Source: Fibrobacter succinogenes (GTDB lineage Bacteria; Fibrobacterota; Fibrobacteria; Fibrobacterales; Fibrobacteraceae). From it: a DNA stretch of 48,841 nucleotides. Below the pieces are notes generated by a model, which saw only the letters and a list, made by a program, of their open reading frames with translations, did no database searches and was not told the DNA's origin. Shown piece after piece: positions 26,492-34,649 of the stretch (within the stretch, counting starts at the first letter, position 1; each line of letters begins with the position of its first letter). Made by a program: the position numbers and the translations under genes. The stretch covers positions 1 to 48,841 of the forward strand of contig CADCBQ010000023.1 in NCBI GenBank assembly GCA_902799745.1. The letters are read 5' to 3'.

Positions 26492-27718
26492 ATGAGTTTT
26501 AAAAAGAAAATGTTGCTTCTCGGCGGTGGCCATGCCGAAATTCCGCTGATTCAGGCCGCGCAAAGTTTGGGCTGGTACGTGATTACCACGGGCAATGCCC
26601 GCGAAGGATTGGGCCACCCTTACGCCGACAAGAACGTTTTTGCAGACTTTAGCGACAAAGATGCCATGCTGGAACTCGCCAAGAGCGAGGGCGTTCAAGC
26701 GGTTTGCTCCGGTTGCAACGATTTCGCCTTGCTTTCGACCGTGTACGTTTGCGAAAAGTTGGGACTCCCCGGCCACGACAGCTACGCCACAAGCCTCGAA
26801 ATCCACCACAAGGACAAGTACCGCGCACTCGCAACTAGACTTGGCATCCCGACGCCGCGAGCCATTACTGTCCGCGCATCGAATCGCACCGAGAACTGCG
26901 CCGATTTCGAAACCGCGATTGCACAACTCACATTCCCGATTATCGTGAAGCCAGTCGACTTGACCGGCGGCAAGGGAATTCACCGCGCCGCAAACGCCGA
27001 CGAAGCCCGGGTCGCTTACAAAGATGCCTGCAGCCGCACACGCCAAGACCACATCGTGGTCGAAGAATTCGTGCAAGGTTCAAACCATGGATTCTCCGCC
27101 ATGCTCGTAAAGGGCAAAGTCGCATTCGCGTTCTCCGACAACGAGCAGTACTACATCAACAAGTACATGGTATCGGGCGCAAATTCGCCGAGCACCTCCA
27201 GCAACAAGACTCTCGCCATACTCCGCGAATACAGCGAGCGCATCGCGCAAGAATTGCATCTGGTCGACGGCATTTTGCACATCCAGTACATTGAACGGGC
27301 CGACGGCACCCCCGTCATCATCGAAATCTGTCGCCGCCCACCCGGAGATTTGTACATCAAGTTCGTGAAATACGCCACAGGCATCGACTACCCGAAATTT
27401 ATCGTTCTGGCCGAAACCGGCGAAGACATCTCCGGCATCGCCGACGTTCCCACACAAGGATTCTGGCTGCGCCACTGCATTATGGCCGACTGCCAAGCCG
27501 GCGAAAATGGTTGCTCGGGAACAGTCCGCGACGTCACCTTCGCGCCTGAAATTCAAGGCAACATTGTCGAAAAAATCCTGTGGTACAAGCCCGGCGAAGT
27601 CATTACAGACAAACTCACATACAAAGCCGGAATCGTATTCTTCAAGTTCGACACCCTCGCCGAGATGCAAGACAAAACAGCCCGCATGACCGAACTCGCG
27701 AAAATAGTGGCAGAATAA
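26492..27718 (+). CDS. ATP-grasp carboxylate-amine ligase family protein
   Basis: A 408-aa protein. A pre-ATP-grasp Rossmann-like domain (LLLGGGHAEIPLIQAAQSLG, residues 8-28) is followed by an ATP-grasp domain with HHKDKYRALATRLGIPTPRA, PIIVKPVDLTGGKGIHRA (nucleotide loop) and VVEEFVQGSNHGFSAM. The metal-binding block is IIEICRRPPGD. This class joins a carboxylate to an amine or thiol through an acyl-phosphate. Beside wecE, a likely substrate is the 4-amino group of Fuc4N (inference). The Gfo/Idh and GT2 genes follow on the same strand. Confidence 0.85.
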   Translation: MSFKKKMLLLGGGHAEIPLIQAAQSLGWYVITTGNAREGLGHPYADKNVFADFSDKDAMLELAKSEGVQAVCSGCNDFALLSTVYVCEKLGLPGHDSYATSLEIHHKDKYRALATRLGIPTPRAITVRASNRTENCADFETAIAQLTFPIIVKPVDLTGGKGIHRAANADEARVAYKDACSRTRQDHIVVEEFVQGSNHGFSAMLVKGKVAFAFSDNEQYYINKYMVSGANSPSTSSNKTLAILREYSERIAQELHLVDGILHIQYIERADGTPVIIEICRRPPGDLYIKFVKYATGIDYPKFIVLAETGEDISGIADVPTQGFWLRHCIMADCQAGENGCSGTVRDVTFAPEIQGNIVEKILWYKPGEVITDKLTYKAGIVFFKFDTLAEMQDKTARMTELAKIVAE

Positions 27719-27725
27719 AGTTTAC

Positions 27726-27731
27726 TATATT
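27726..27731 (+). promoter_or_regulatory. -10 box 7 nt before the Gfo/Idh gene
   Basis: TATATT is separated by 7 nt from the ATG at 27739. No Shine-Dalgarno is present. The gene could be read from the upstream operon or from this leaderless promoter. Confidence 0.4.
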
Positions 27732-27738
27732 CCATAAC

Positions 27739-28878
27739 ATGAAGAAGGAACCTTATCAGATTGCGTTTATCGGGGGCGGAATCAATTCGGCCATCGGCGA
27801 AGTCCACAAGGCAGCAAGCCAGATGGACGGCCATTTTGAACTTGTAGCGGGCGCATTCAGCACTCACGCCGAAACTAACCAAAAAACCGCCCGCACCTGG
27901 GGCGTCGCAGACGAACGCACCTACGCCGACTACCACGAACTTTTAAAAGCCGAGAAAGGCAAGCTCGACGCAGTCGTAGTGCTCGCGCCAACCGATTACC
28001 ACAAAGACATCGTGATTGACGCACTGAACGCCGGGTTCCCCGTGATTTGCGAAAAGTCGCTCGCCACCAGCGTAGCCGAAGGCGAAGCTATCGCAAAAGT
28101 CGTCGCCGACACCAGAGGATTCTTCTGCACCACCTACAACTACACCGGCTACCCCATGGTGCGCGAACTCAAGCAGTTCATTGCCGACGGCAAGCTCGGT
28201 AAAATCCAGCAAGTGCAAGTTGAAATGCCGCAAGAAGGCTTTATGCGCCTGGGCACCAACAACGAGCCGCCCAAACCGCAAAGCTGGCGACTCAAGGACA
28301 CCGTGATCCCGAAAATTTCGCTAGACCTCGGCAGCCACCTGCACAACATGATTTACTTCTTGACCGGCGAACGCCCCGAACACATCGTGGCCGACCAAAC
28401 CACCTTCGGGCTTTTCCCGCAAATCGTCGATAACGTGGGCGCACTCGTGCAATACACGAACAACGTCCGCGCCCAAATCTGGTTCAGCAAAACCGCACTC
28501 GGCAACCGCAACGGCTTGCGCATCCGCGTGTACGGCAGCGAAGGCAGCGCCGAATGGTTCCAGCTGGAACCCGAAACGCTCAAGACCTGCGACCTGCGCG
28601 GCAACGTAAGCCTGCGCGACCGCACCGGCGACGTCAAAATCGCAAACCAGCAACGCTACAACCGCTTTAAGGCCGGCCACCCCGCCGGATTCATCGAAGC
28701 CTTCGCGAACTACTACAAGGACATCGCCGACTGTCTCGGCCAATATTTCGCAACCGGCAGCTTTACAAGTCAATATGTCTGCGGCATTCACACCTCGCTG
28801 GAAGGCCTCGCCATGATGCAAGCCGCCGCGAAATCCGCACAAAGTAACAAGTGGGAATCTGTTCAGCAAAGGTTTTAA
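27739..28878 (+). CDS. Gfo/Idh/MocA family sugar oxidoreductase
   Basis: The protein has 379 aa from MKKEPYQIAFIGGGINSAIG, an NAD(P)-binding Rossmann fold. Further blocks are VVLAPTDYHKDIVIDALNAG and PVICEKSLATSV, whose EK is the family signature lysine. YNYTGYPMVRELKQFI and DLGSHLHNMIYFLTG, with the probable active-site His, follow. It oxidises or reduces a nucleotide sugar or sugar ring position. Its exact substrate is unknown; the setting points to polysaccharide precursor synthesis. The following glycosyltransferase ATG begins directly after its stop codon. Confidence 0.88.
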   Translation: MKKEPYQIAFIGGGINSAIGEVHKAASQMDGHFELVAGAFSTHAETNQKTARTWGVADERTYADYHELLKAEKGKLDAVVVLAPTDYHKDIVIDALNAGFPVICEKSLATSVAEGEAIAKVVADTRGFFCTTYNYTGYPMVRELKQFIADGKLGKIQQVQVEMPQEGFMRLGTNNEPPKPQSWRLKDTVIPKISLDLGSHLHNMIYFLTGERPEHIVADQTTFGLFPQIVDNVGALVQYTNNVRAQIWFSKTALGNRNGLRIRVYGSEGSAEWFQLEPETLKTCDLRGNVSLRDRTGDVKIANQQRYNRFKAGHPAGFIEAFANYYKDIADCLGQYFATGSFTSQYVCGIHTSLEGLAMMQAAAKSAQSNKWESVQQRF

Positions 28879-29799
28879 ATGAAACTCTCTTTTGTAATTC
28901 CCTGTTACCGCAGCGAAAACACCATTGAAACCGTGGTGCAAGAAATCCGCGAAACCGCAGCCACGCGCCCCGGCACCGACTACGAAATCGTCCTGGTAAA
29001 CGACTGTAGCCCCGATAATGTGTGGCAAGTCATCAAGAAGCTCGCCGCAGCCGACAACCACATCAAGGGAATCTGCCTCGCCAAGAACTTCGGGCAACAC
29101 AGCGCCCTGATGGCAGGCTACGGTCAGGCCACCGGCGACTACATCATCAGCCTCGATGACGACGGCCAGACCCCCGCCAGCGAAAGTTTCAAACTTGTAG
29201 ACAAACTAGAAGAAGGCTACGACGTCGTTTACGGCTACTACCAGCATTCGGCACAACACCTGTTCCGCCGCCTTGGTACCTGGGTCAACAAGAAAATGGC
29301 CGAAGCTATCATTGGTCAACCCAAGACGCTTCGCACCACCAGTTTCTTTATTATGCGCAAGTTCATCGTCGATGAAATCGTGCGCTACCCCAACCCATTT
29401 GCCTACATTAGCGGGCTCGTTTTCCGTGCCACCAAGAACCTCGGCAACGTCGAAGTGCAACACCGCCGCCGCCTCGAAGGCCGCTCCGGCTACACGCTCG
29501 CAGGCCTTATCGGGCTCTGGATCAACGGCTTTACCGCATTCTCCGTCAAGCCGCTCCGCGCCGCGACTTTTATCGGAATCTTGTGCGCCCTTTTGGGCTT
29601 TGGCTCGGGCCTGTTCGTAGTCTACAAAAAGCTCATGTTCCCCGAAGTCCCCGTAGGCTACACCAGCATGCTCGCCACCCTACTATTTATCGGCGGCATG
29701 ATTATGCTATTGCTCGGGCTCATCGGCGAATACGTAGGCCGCATCTACATCAGCATCAACCAATCGCCGCAATACGTGGTGCGTGAACGAACGTTTTAG
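28879..29799 (+). CDS. Membrane GT2 glycosyltransferase (DPM/ArnC-like)
   Basis: A 306-aa protein. The GT2 A domain carries FVIPCYRSENTIETVV, VNDCSPDNVW and ISLDDDGQ, whose DDD motif binds nucleotide-sugar and metal. Two C-terminal membrane helices (about 235-258 and 268-292) resemble polyprenyl-phosphate glycosyltransferases. It probably transfers the modified sugar to a polyprenyl carrier or to a glycan at the inner membrane. The ATG abuts the previous stop, so the genes are translationally coupled. Confidence 0.9.
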   Translation: MKLSFVIPCYRSENTIETVVQEIRETAATRPGTDYEIVLVNDCSPDNVWQVIKKLAAADNHIKGICLAKNFGQHSALMAGYGQATGDYIISLDDDGQTPASESFKLVDKLEEGYDVVYGYYQHSAQHLFRRLGTWVNKKMAEAIIGQPKTLRTTSFFIMRKFIVDEIVRYPNPFAYISGLVFRATKNLGNVEVQHRRRLEGRSGYTLAGLIGLWINGFTAFSVKPLRAATFIGILCALLGFGSGLFVVYKKLMFPEVPVGYTSMLATLLFIGGMIMLLLGLIGEYVGRIYISINQSPQYVVRERTF

Positions 29800-29821
29800 G
29801 ATCTGAAAAACGACAGAACCG

Positions 29822-30712
29822 TTACTTCACCATAGCGAGCACCTGCTCCTTGGTAATAAAGTTCAGCACCGAGAACGCCGTCATCTGGTTTCCCAAGTCC
29901 TTGAATGATGCCCCCACATGATAAACCACGTCGTCAACAATGACGAAACGATCGTGAACCTCGCGCATATTTTCCAAGTGAACGGTCGGGAATTGCCTGT
30001 TCAGACGGGTTTCTTCTTCCCTCATAGCATGGGTAATTCTAGCGGAATAAATGGTTGCATTTACCCCTTCGGCACGTTTTGCCATAAGAGATAAAACCAA
30101 GTCGTTGGCATACGGATCAACAATAACGAGTTCCTTTTTCGCAGACCGTACAAGTTTTACGGCAAATTCATAGCCGCTCCAATGTGCATGCGCAGGCAAC
30201 AAGCCCTCACTTGGCGGCAGATTCGCTTTTACGAAGAAATCCACCTGCTTTTCGAGGTTAATTATGCGGGAATCATGGTTTTCCAGCCTATTTTCGTGCG
30301 AAACGAGCCTTTGATTGACGCTACAACCTCGGAGCAGATGCTCTTTCAAGACTTGATTAGCCCAACGACGGAATTTTGTCGCCACAGCCGATTTGACCCG
30401 ATAACCGAGTGACAGAATCATGTCCAGATTGTAGAACGGAATCTGACGTTTAACCCTTCGAGAACCTTCTATTTGAACTTGTCGGAATTTCCGACAGGTT
30501 GACTCTAGGTCTAACTCGTTTTCTTCGTAGATATGGCCAATATGTTCAACGATGTTTGTTCGTGAAGTGCCAAACAACTCAGCCATCTGCGCCTGAGTGA
30601 GCCAGACGGTTTCGTTTTCTACCCGGACCTCAATATGGAATTCTCCGCCCTCCGGCTGATACACGATAATCTCGTTCTTCTCGATAGCCGGCAACACCTC
30701 TTTTCCATTCAT
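29822..30712 (-). CDS. RhuM family protein fused to a PLD-like C-terminal domain
   Basis: The protein has 296 aa. The N-terminal half is RhuM-like: VWLTQAQMAELFGTSRTNIVEHI (a helix-turn-helix, about residues 36-58), then RKFRQVQ, RQIPFYNLDMILSLGYRV and FRRWANQVLKEHL. After a short linker (about 150-175), the C-terminal part has KELVIVDPYAND and HDRFVIVDDVVYHVGAS. The latter resembles half of a phospholipase-D-type HxK site with Arg in place of Lys. AAGGAG lies 6 nt before the ATG at 30712. The gene lies alone between polysaccharide genes, with a perfect promoter and a structured leader shared with the AbiE operon. A defence or stress role is inferred. Confidence 0.85.
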   Translation of the reverse strand: MNGKEVLPAIEKNEIIVYQPEGGEFHIEVRVENETVWLTQAQMAELFGTSRTNIVEHIGHIYEENELDLESTCRKFRQVQIEGSRRVKRQIPFYNLDMILSLGYRVKSAVATKFRRWANQVLKEHLLRGCSVNQRLVSHENRLENHDSRIINLEKQVDFFVKANLPPSEGLLPAHAHWSGYEFAVKLVRSAKKELVIVDPYANDLVLSLMAKRAEGVNATIYSARITHAMREEETRLNRQFPTVHLENMREVHDRFVIVDDVVYHVGASFKDLGNQMTAFSVLNFITKEQVLAMVK

Positions 30713-30718
30713 CTTTTA

Positions 30719-30751
30719 CTCCTTTAACTGCGGACAAGCGTGAAACCGCAG
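30719..30751 (-). promoter_or_regulatory. Leader hairpin with conserved loop before the RhuM gene
   Basis: Read on the minus strand, CTGCGG (30751-30746), a 12-nt loop TTTCACGCTTGT and CCGCAG (30733-30728) form a hairpin. Three bases later comes AAGGAG (30724-30719), the Shine-Dalgarno. The AbiEi leader (36491-36522) has the same plan with a 10/12 identical loop and a covarying stem. Confidence 0.7.
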
Positions 30752-30792
30752 CGTTTCGAAATTTTGAGCACTAGAACATTTGTTCACTATCA

Positions 30793-30821
30793 AATATAAT
30801 TCCGAGGACCGACATTGTCAA
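30793..30821 (-). promoter_or_regulatory. Consensus sigma-70-type promoter of the RhuM gene
   Basis: On the minus strand TTGACA (30821-30816), 17 nt and TATATT (30798-30793) form a perfect-spacing promoter. Downstream AGTGAACAAATG resembles AGTGTACAAATG at the same place in the AbiEi promoter. The predicted leader is about 75 nt. Confidence 0.85.
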
Positions 30822-30857
30822 TCCCCGGGAAAAATTTTTTCGGCCTTAATGAGTCTA

Positions 30858-32078
30858 TTAATTCAGCACCACGAACGGGACCCAGCGTTTGTAGAATTTC
30901 TCCTGGAACTTTAACGGAGAAAGGATAGAGTTATGGTCGCCTTGTACAATAAAACGTACATCAGGGTGTTTCTTTGCAAGGGCAGCAATCAGTCGCAGTG
31001 TGCTAGCCAAGCGCTCGGTATAAGCGGAATCCACTGCCGCAGCATCTATTCCGTAAGGGTCTTTGAAGCCCGGCAACGGGAACTTGGTATCTAGCGTAGT
31101 CCAAGCGATAAATTTCAAAGCAGAGTCCTGCACACTCAGCAAACGATCAAGCAACGCGGCCGACTCACGATCTGCGCGAGGCACACCGCCCGAGCCAACC
31201 GAAGCACCGTAGAACACCTCGCCAAAGCCGACATTACGAATGTACTTGTTTCGCATTTGCACCAGACTATCGCCGCCGTAAACAAACTGCGTTTTTACGC
31301 CCTGTGCCCGCAACACCTGTGGTAAAAACACAGTATCGCGGCGGCCCGTTGAATCTCGCACCACTTGATAAATCAAATCTTCACGTTCAGCAGTTCGTGT
31401 GCGGCTATACATGCGGTGGTGTGCCCCCACCTGCGTTGCAACACCATCAAAAACTTGCAGCTGCTTTGCAAAGCGCTCGTCCGCTAGCGGGATGCCCCAA
31501 CTTTCAACCAGCACCAGCACATTGGTCTTGGTAGAATCAATAAAGCCCTGCGTAATGGTCGCCGAATCGGTGGTAAAGTACTTCGCCTTAAAAGATTCCG
31601 GCAAGCTGTCGCGAGCAATCGGCTTGGGGGCTGTGCGGCTCATATAGTCCACTACCGGAAACTGTGCCAAAGGCTGCGCCGCATAATGGTTATAGGCAAA
31701 CAGGTGCGCAATCAACGCCACGAAAAGAATGAACGAAATGGCACTTGCGCTGAAAGGCTTCACCTTCCACATCATGGCGATGGCAAGGCCGCAGGTTGCA
31801 AAAGGCAACACGCCATACCAGCCCGTAGCCCACCCCTTAATGGCCAGCAAATTTTGCAAGTCAAGCCAAGCGACAAAAACCATCGCAGCAACAATCACCG
31901 GCAACAGAACCCACCGCAGCCTTCTAAAACTTTTCGCCAGAACAAAAAGCATCAACAAGCAGAATTCTTCGAAGCCGAAGAGTCCGCGAACAATGTCTTG
32001 CCCCTTTTCGAACGTCAGCAAAAAAGGCACAATGGTAATCAGGGCGCTCGCGATTAACGGGTAAAGGAGTCGCATCAT
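30858..32078 (-). CDS. Membrane-anchored alkaline-phosphatase-superfamily protein (LtaS/sulfatase-like)
   Basis: The protein has 406 aa. The ATG at 32078 fits GGAGG 7 nt upstream; a GTG one codon earlier is possible. Four to five membrane helices occupy the first 130 residues, then an extracytoplasmic domain follows. Landmarks that fit lipoteichoic-acid-synthase-type phosphotransferases are NVLVLVESWG (metal Glu), YSRTRTAERED (possible nucleophile Thr), FVYGGDS and FIVQGDHN (Asp-His ligands). It may add phosphoglycerol or a similar group to surface glycan. The stop of the upstream membrane-protein gene overlaps this start (TGATG), so the two are coupled. Confidence 0.75.
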   Translation of the reverse strand: MMRLLYPLIASALITIVPFLLTFEKGQDIVRGLFGFEEFCLLMLFVLAKSFRRLRWVLLPVIVAAMVFVAWLDLQNLLAIKGWATGWYGVLPFATCGLAIAMMWKVKPFSASAISFILFVALIAHLFAYNHYAAQPLAQFPVVDYMSRTAPKPIARDSLPESFKAKYFTTDSATITQGFIDSTKTNVLVLVESWGIPLADERFAKQLQVFDGVATQVGAHHRMYSRTRTAEREDLIYQVVRDSTGRRDTVFLPQVLRAQGVKTQFVYGGDSLVQMRNKYIRNVGFGEVFYGASVGSGGVPRADRESAALLDRLLSVQDSALKFIAWTTLDTKFPLPGFKDPYGIDAAAVDSAYTERLASTLRLIAALAKKHPDVRFIVQGDHNSILSPLKFQEKFYKRWVPFVVLN

Positions 32079-33775
32079 CACTTTTCCTCCTTTGCCGCAG
32101 AGTCGGTCTCTACCAAGCGGTACTTGAAGAATTCCATTTCTCCGATGACCTTGAGAGTATCGACCGCTACGCTATCGTAGTAATGCCGTTGCAAAAAATC
32201 CTTCAATCGTCCCTCGTTAATTACAATCACGTTGTCGTGTACCACATCTTTAATGGGGTTCGTGATCCCGAACTCTGCCAGCGCCTGAGTAATCTCCGGC
32301 AAGTAGGGAGTCCAATAACCGAAAGACACCGTGCGGCGGTAACTGCCGATAGGTTCCGCCAGGTAAGGAGGATTCTTGTGGTGGCTAAAGCGCATGTAAG
32401 CGTTCATGCTCAACAAAAACATCTTGTCCGGCTGACTATCAATGTAAGCAAACACCTGTTCGTAGTCGGTAGAATCTTCAATGGCCAAGGTGCGTAATTC
32501 ACCTGAACCTGGACCGCGCACCATTTCGCCACTGGTAGCATAAGTAAACACATTCGCAAATGCAATCACTACTAACGCAGCAACCACCAACTTGCGCGGC
32601 AACTCATACCGGAACCGCCCCCACAACGGCACCGCAAGTATTGCCGCGTAAAGCCAAAAACCGCTTTCTACGCGGTACACCAGGCGATTCATGGCAAGCA
32701 GCATGGACATCAAATAAAGAATTACGCCAAGACTCACCCACAGGTACAGGAACTTTTTGCGGTCGGTCGCCCCTATCAGCAAGCAGAAAATAAACCATGT
32801 CCAAAACAACGGCGAACGCAACGAATGCCCCAGCGCGTTCAGCAACAATCGAGGAATGTCGCCACGTTCGATCTTATCGCGATATTGCCCGATAACATCG
32901 ACAATCGCACGCATGCTGTCGGCAGCAAAGGTCTCGGTATCGTAAAATGTCCAATTGGTCAGCATGTGGTAATCGATACCGGACTTACCCATTTCTTCTA
33001 GGTCCTCATAAACCGCATTCTGGTTGTAATTGGAACCATCGCCCAAAGCGGCTCGCGGCCCCTGAATATTCACATACGGCTCATATTCCGCATTACGGTA
33101 AAGCGACGCATCAAAATGGTGCATAGCGTACGCCCCCGCAAACATTACCGCAAGGCCCGCAATCACAGCCCACTTAAACTTCCAGCACTGCTTTAGGTTG
33201 AATAACAACCCCACACAAAAGAACGGCATTCCCATTAGGAACGCTTCCCAACGCATCACCGAACCCCAAAGCAACAGAAACACGCCTAGCACAACAGCCA
33301 CAACGTCATTGCGAGCCCCTTTAGGGGCGCGGCAACCCACCACAGCATGAGCAAACAACAGCATTCCCGCTGCGCTCAAAATAGAGGCGCACTGCGTAAA
33401 CTGCAAAACCAAATAAAAATCGCTAGCGAACATGGCTGTAAAAAGCATCGCCAGCAAAAGGCCCCAACGTTCGCCACACCGCTGCAACAGCACATAACCG
33501 ACAGCTGTAAAAGACACGAACACCGCAGTCATTTCGCCAATGTAGTACCACCCAATCTTCGGGAACAAGTGGTACAGCGGCAACAACGCGTAGCCGTAAA
33601 TTGCGTTCACAAAAAGCAAATGCGGGTTGTAATCGGTGCCGTGAGCACCGGTCAGTACCGCTGCCATAAAGTAATCGTCTATCGCCCCGAACTTGATGTC
33701 GCCAAAAACAAGGCAAAGCACCAAAAAGAACAGGTTGATTGTGACCGAATACAAAAACGCGCGTTTAAAAGGCAT
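32078..33775 (-). CDS. Polytopic membrane protein, GT-C-like
   Basis: The protein has 565 aa from MPFKRAFLYSVTIN; the open frame runs 20 codons further but this start has TATATT 6 nt upstream. About ten to twelve hydrophobic helices are visible. After the first helix comes an acidic pair (FGAIDDYFMAA), as in GT-C-fold glycosyltransferases that use polyprenyl-linked sugars. The C-terminal 150 residues are soluble and likely outside. No named family is certain. It is coupled to the LtaS-like gene and divergent from wzm, so a role in modifying the exported glycan is inferred. Confidence 0.65.
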   Translation of the reverse strand: MPFKRAFLYSVTINLFFLVLCLVFGDIKFGAIDDYFMAAVLTGAHGTDYNPHLLFVNAIYGYALLPLYHLFPKIGWYYIGEMTAVFVSFTAVGYVLLQRCGERWGLLLAMLFTAMFASDFYLVLQFTQCASILSAAGMLLFAHAVVGCRAPKGARNDVVAVVLGVFLLLWGSVMRWEAFLMGMPFFCVGLLFNLKQCWKFKWAVIAGLAVMFAGAYAMHHFDASLYRNAEYEPYVNIQGPRAALGDGSNYNQNAVYEDLEEMGKSGIDYHMLTNWTFYDTETFAADSMRAIVDVIGQYRDKIERGDIPRLLLNALGHSLRSPLFWTWFIFCLLIGATDRKKFLYLWVSLGVILYLMSMLLAMNRLVYRVESGFWLYAAILAVPLWGRFRYELPRKLVVAALVVIAFANVFTYATSGEMVRGPGSGELRTLAIEDSTDYEQVFAYIDSQPDKMFLLSMNAYMRFSHHKNPPYLAEPIGSYRRTVSFGYWTPYLPEITQALAEFGITNPIKDVVHDNVIVINEGRLKDFLQRHYYDSVAVDTLKVIGEMEFFKYRLVETDSAAKEEK

Positions 33776-33800
33776 GTGAGAAATATATATTTTGTAACGT
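33776..33800. promoter_or_regulatory. 25-bp overlapping divergent promoter
   Basis: The palindrome AATATATATT (33782-33791) contains a minus-strand TATATT 6 nt from the membrane-protein ATG (33775) and a plus-strand TATATT 9 nt from the wzm ATG (33801). The two -10 boxes overlap, so RNA polymerase could serve only one direction at a time. Confidence 0.5.
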
Positions 33801-34649
33801 ATGGATACACAATGGACCACCGTCATCAAGCCCAAAGCAAGCCTTCTCTCGGTAGACTTTGGCGAACTTTGGCAATACCGCGACCTTTACCGCATGTTTG
33901 TAAAGCGCGACATTGTCACCTGGTACAAGCAGACCATTCTCGGGCCGCTGTGGTTCTTTATCCAGCCCATCATGACCACCATCATGTTCATGGTCGTGTT
34001 TGGCGGCATCGCAAAAATCAGCACCGACGGACTCCCGCAACCGCTATTTTACCTCGCAGGCATTTGCCTGTGGACCTATTTTTCGGAATGCCTGAACCAG
34101 ACCAGCAAAACATTCATCGAAAACGCGAACATGTTCGGCAAGGTGTACTTTCCGCGCCTCGTGGTGCCGCTCGCCACCGTCACGAGCAACCTCGTGCGAC
34201 TCAGCATCCAGATGGGGCTATTTTTCCTGATATTTGCGTACTACCTGATTTTTACCGACGCACCGGTGCACCCGAACATATATCTGTTGCTCACACCCGT
34301 ACTTGTCGTGTTGATTGCCGCGCTTGCCCTCGGTTTTGGCGTGCTGTTCAGCAGCCTCACCACCAAGTACCGCGACCTCACGTTTTTACTTACGTTTATT
34401 GTACAGCTTTGGATGTATGCGACCCCAGTGATTTACCCGCTCAGCACCATCGAGGACCCGCGCCTCAAAATGCTCATGCAGGCAAACCCGCTCACCAGCA
34501 TCATGGAAACGTTCAAGTTCGGCATGCTCGGCGTAGGCGAATTCAGCTGGGCCACCCTCGGCTACACCGCAGGCTTCGCCGTCTTCATCCTCGCACTCGG
34601 CGTGATTGTATTCAACAAGATCCAGCGCACGTTCATGGACACAGTGTAA
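33801..34649 (+). CDS. wzm: Polysaccharide ABC exporter permease
   Basis: A 282-aa ABC-2-type permease with six membrane helices. The N-terminal block LWQYRDLYRMFVKRDIVTWYKQTILGPLWFFIQP (about residues 23-56) is typical of Wzm/KpsM-like O-antigen or capsule permeases. YRDLTFLLTFIVQLWMYATPVIYP is also typical. It forms the channel for undecaprenyl-linked glycan with the ATPase Wzt. Its partner gene lies 2 kb downstream, separated by a palindrome-rich region and the AbiE operon. A 22-bp perfect palindrome begins in the stop codon. Confidence 0.92.
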   Translation: MDTQWTTVIKPKASLLSVDFGELWQYRDLYRMFVKRDIVTWYKQTILGPLWFFIQPIMTTIMFMVVFGGIAKISTDGLPQPLFYLAGICLWTYFSECLNQTSKTFIENANMFGKVYFPRLVVPLATVTSNLVRLSIQMGLFFLIFAYYLIFTDAPVHPNIYLLLTPVLVVLIAALALGFGVLFSSLTTKYRDLTFLLTFIVQLWMYATPVIYPLSTIEDPRLKMLMQANPLTSIMETFKFGMLGVGEFSWATLGYTAGFAVFILALGVIVFNKIQRTFMDTV

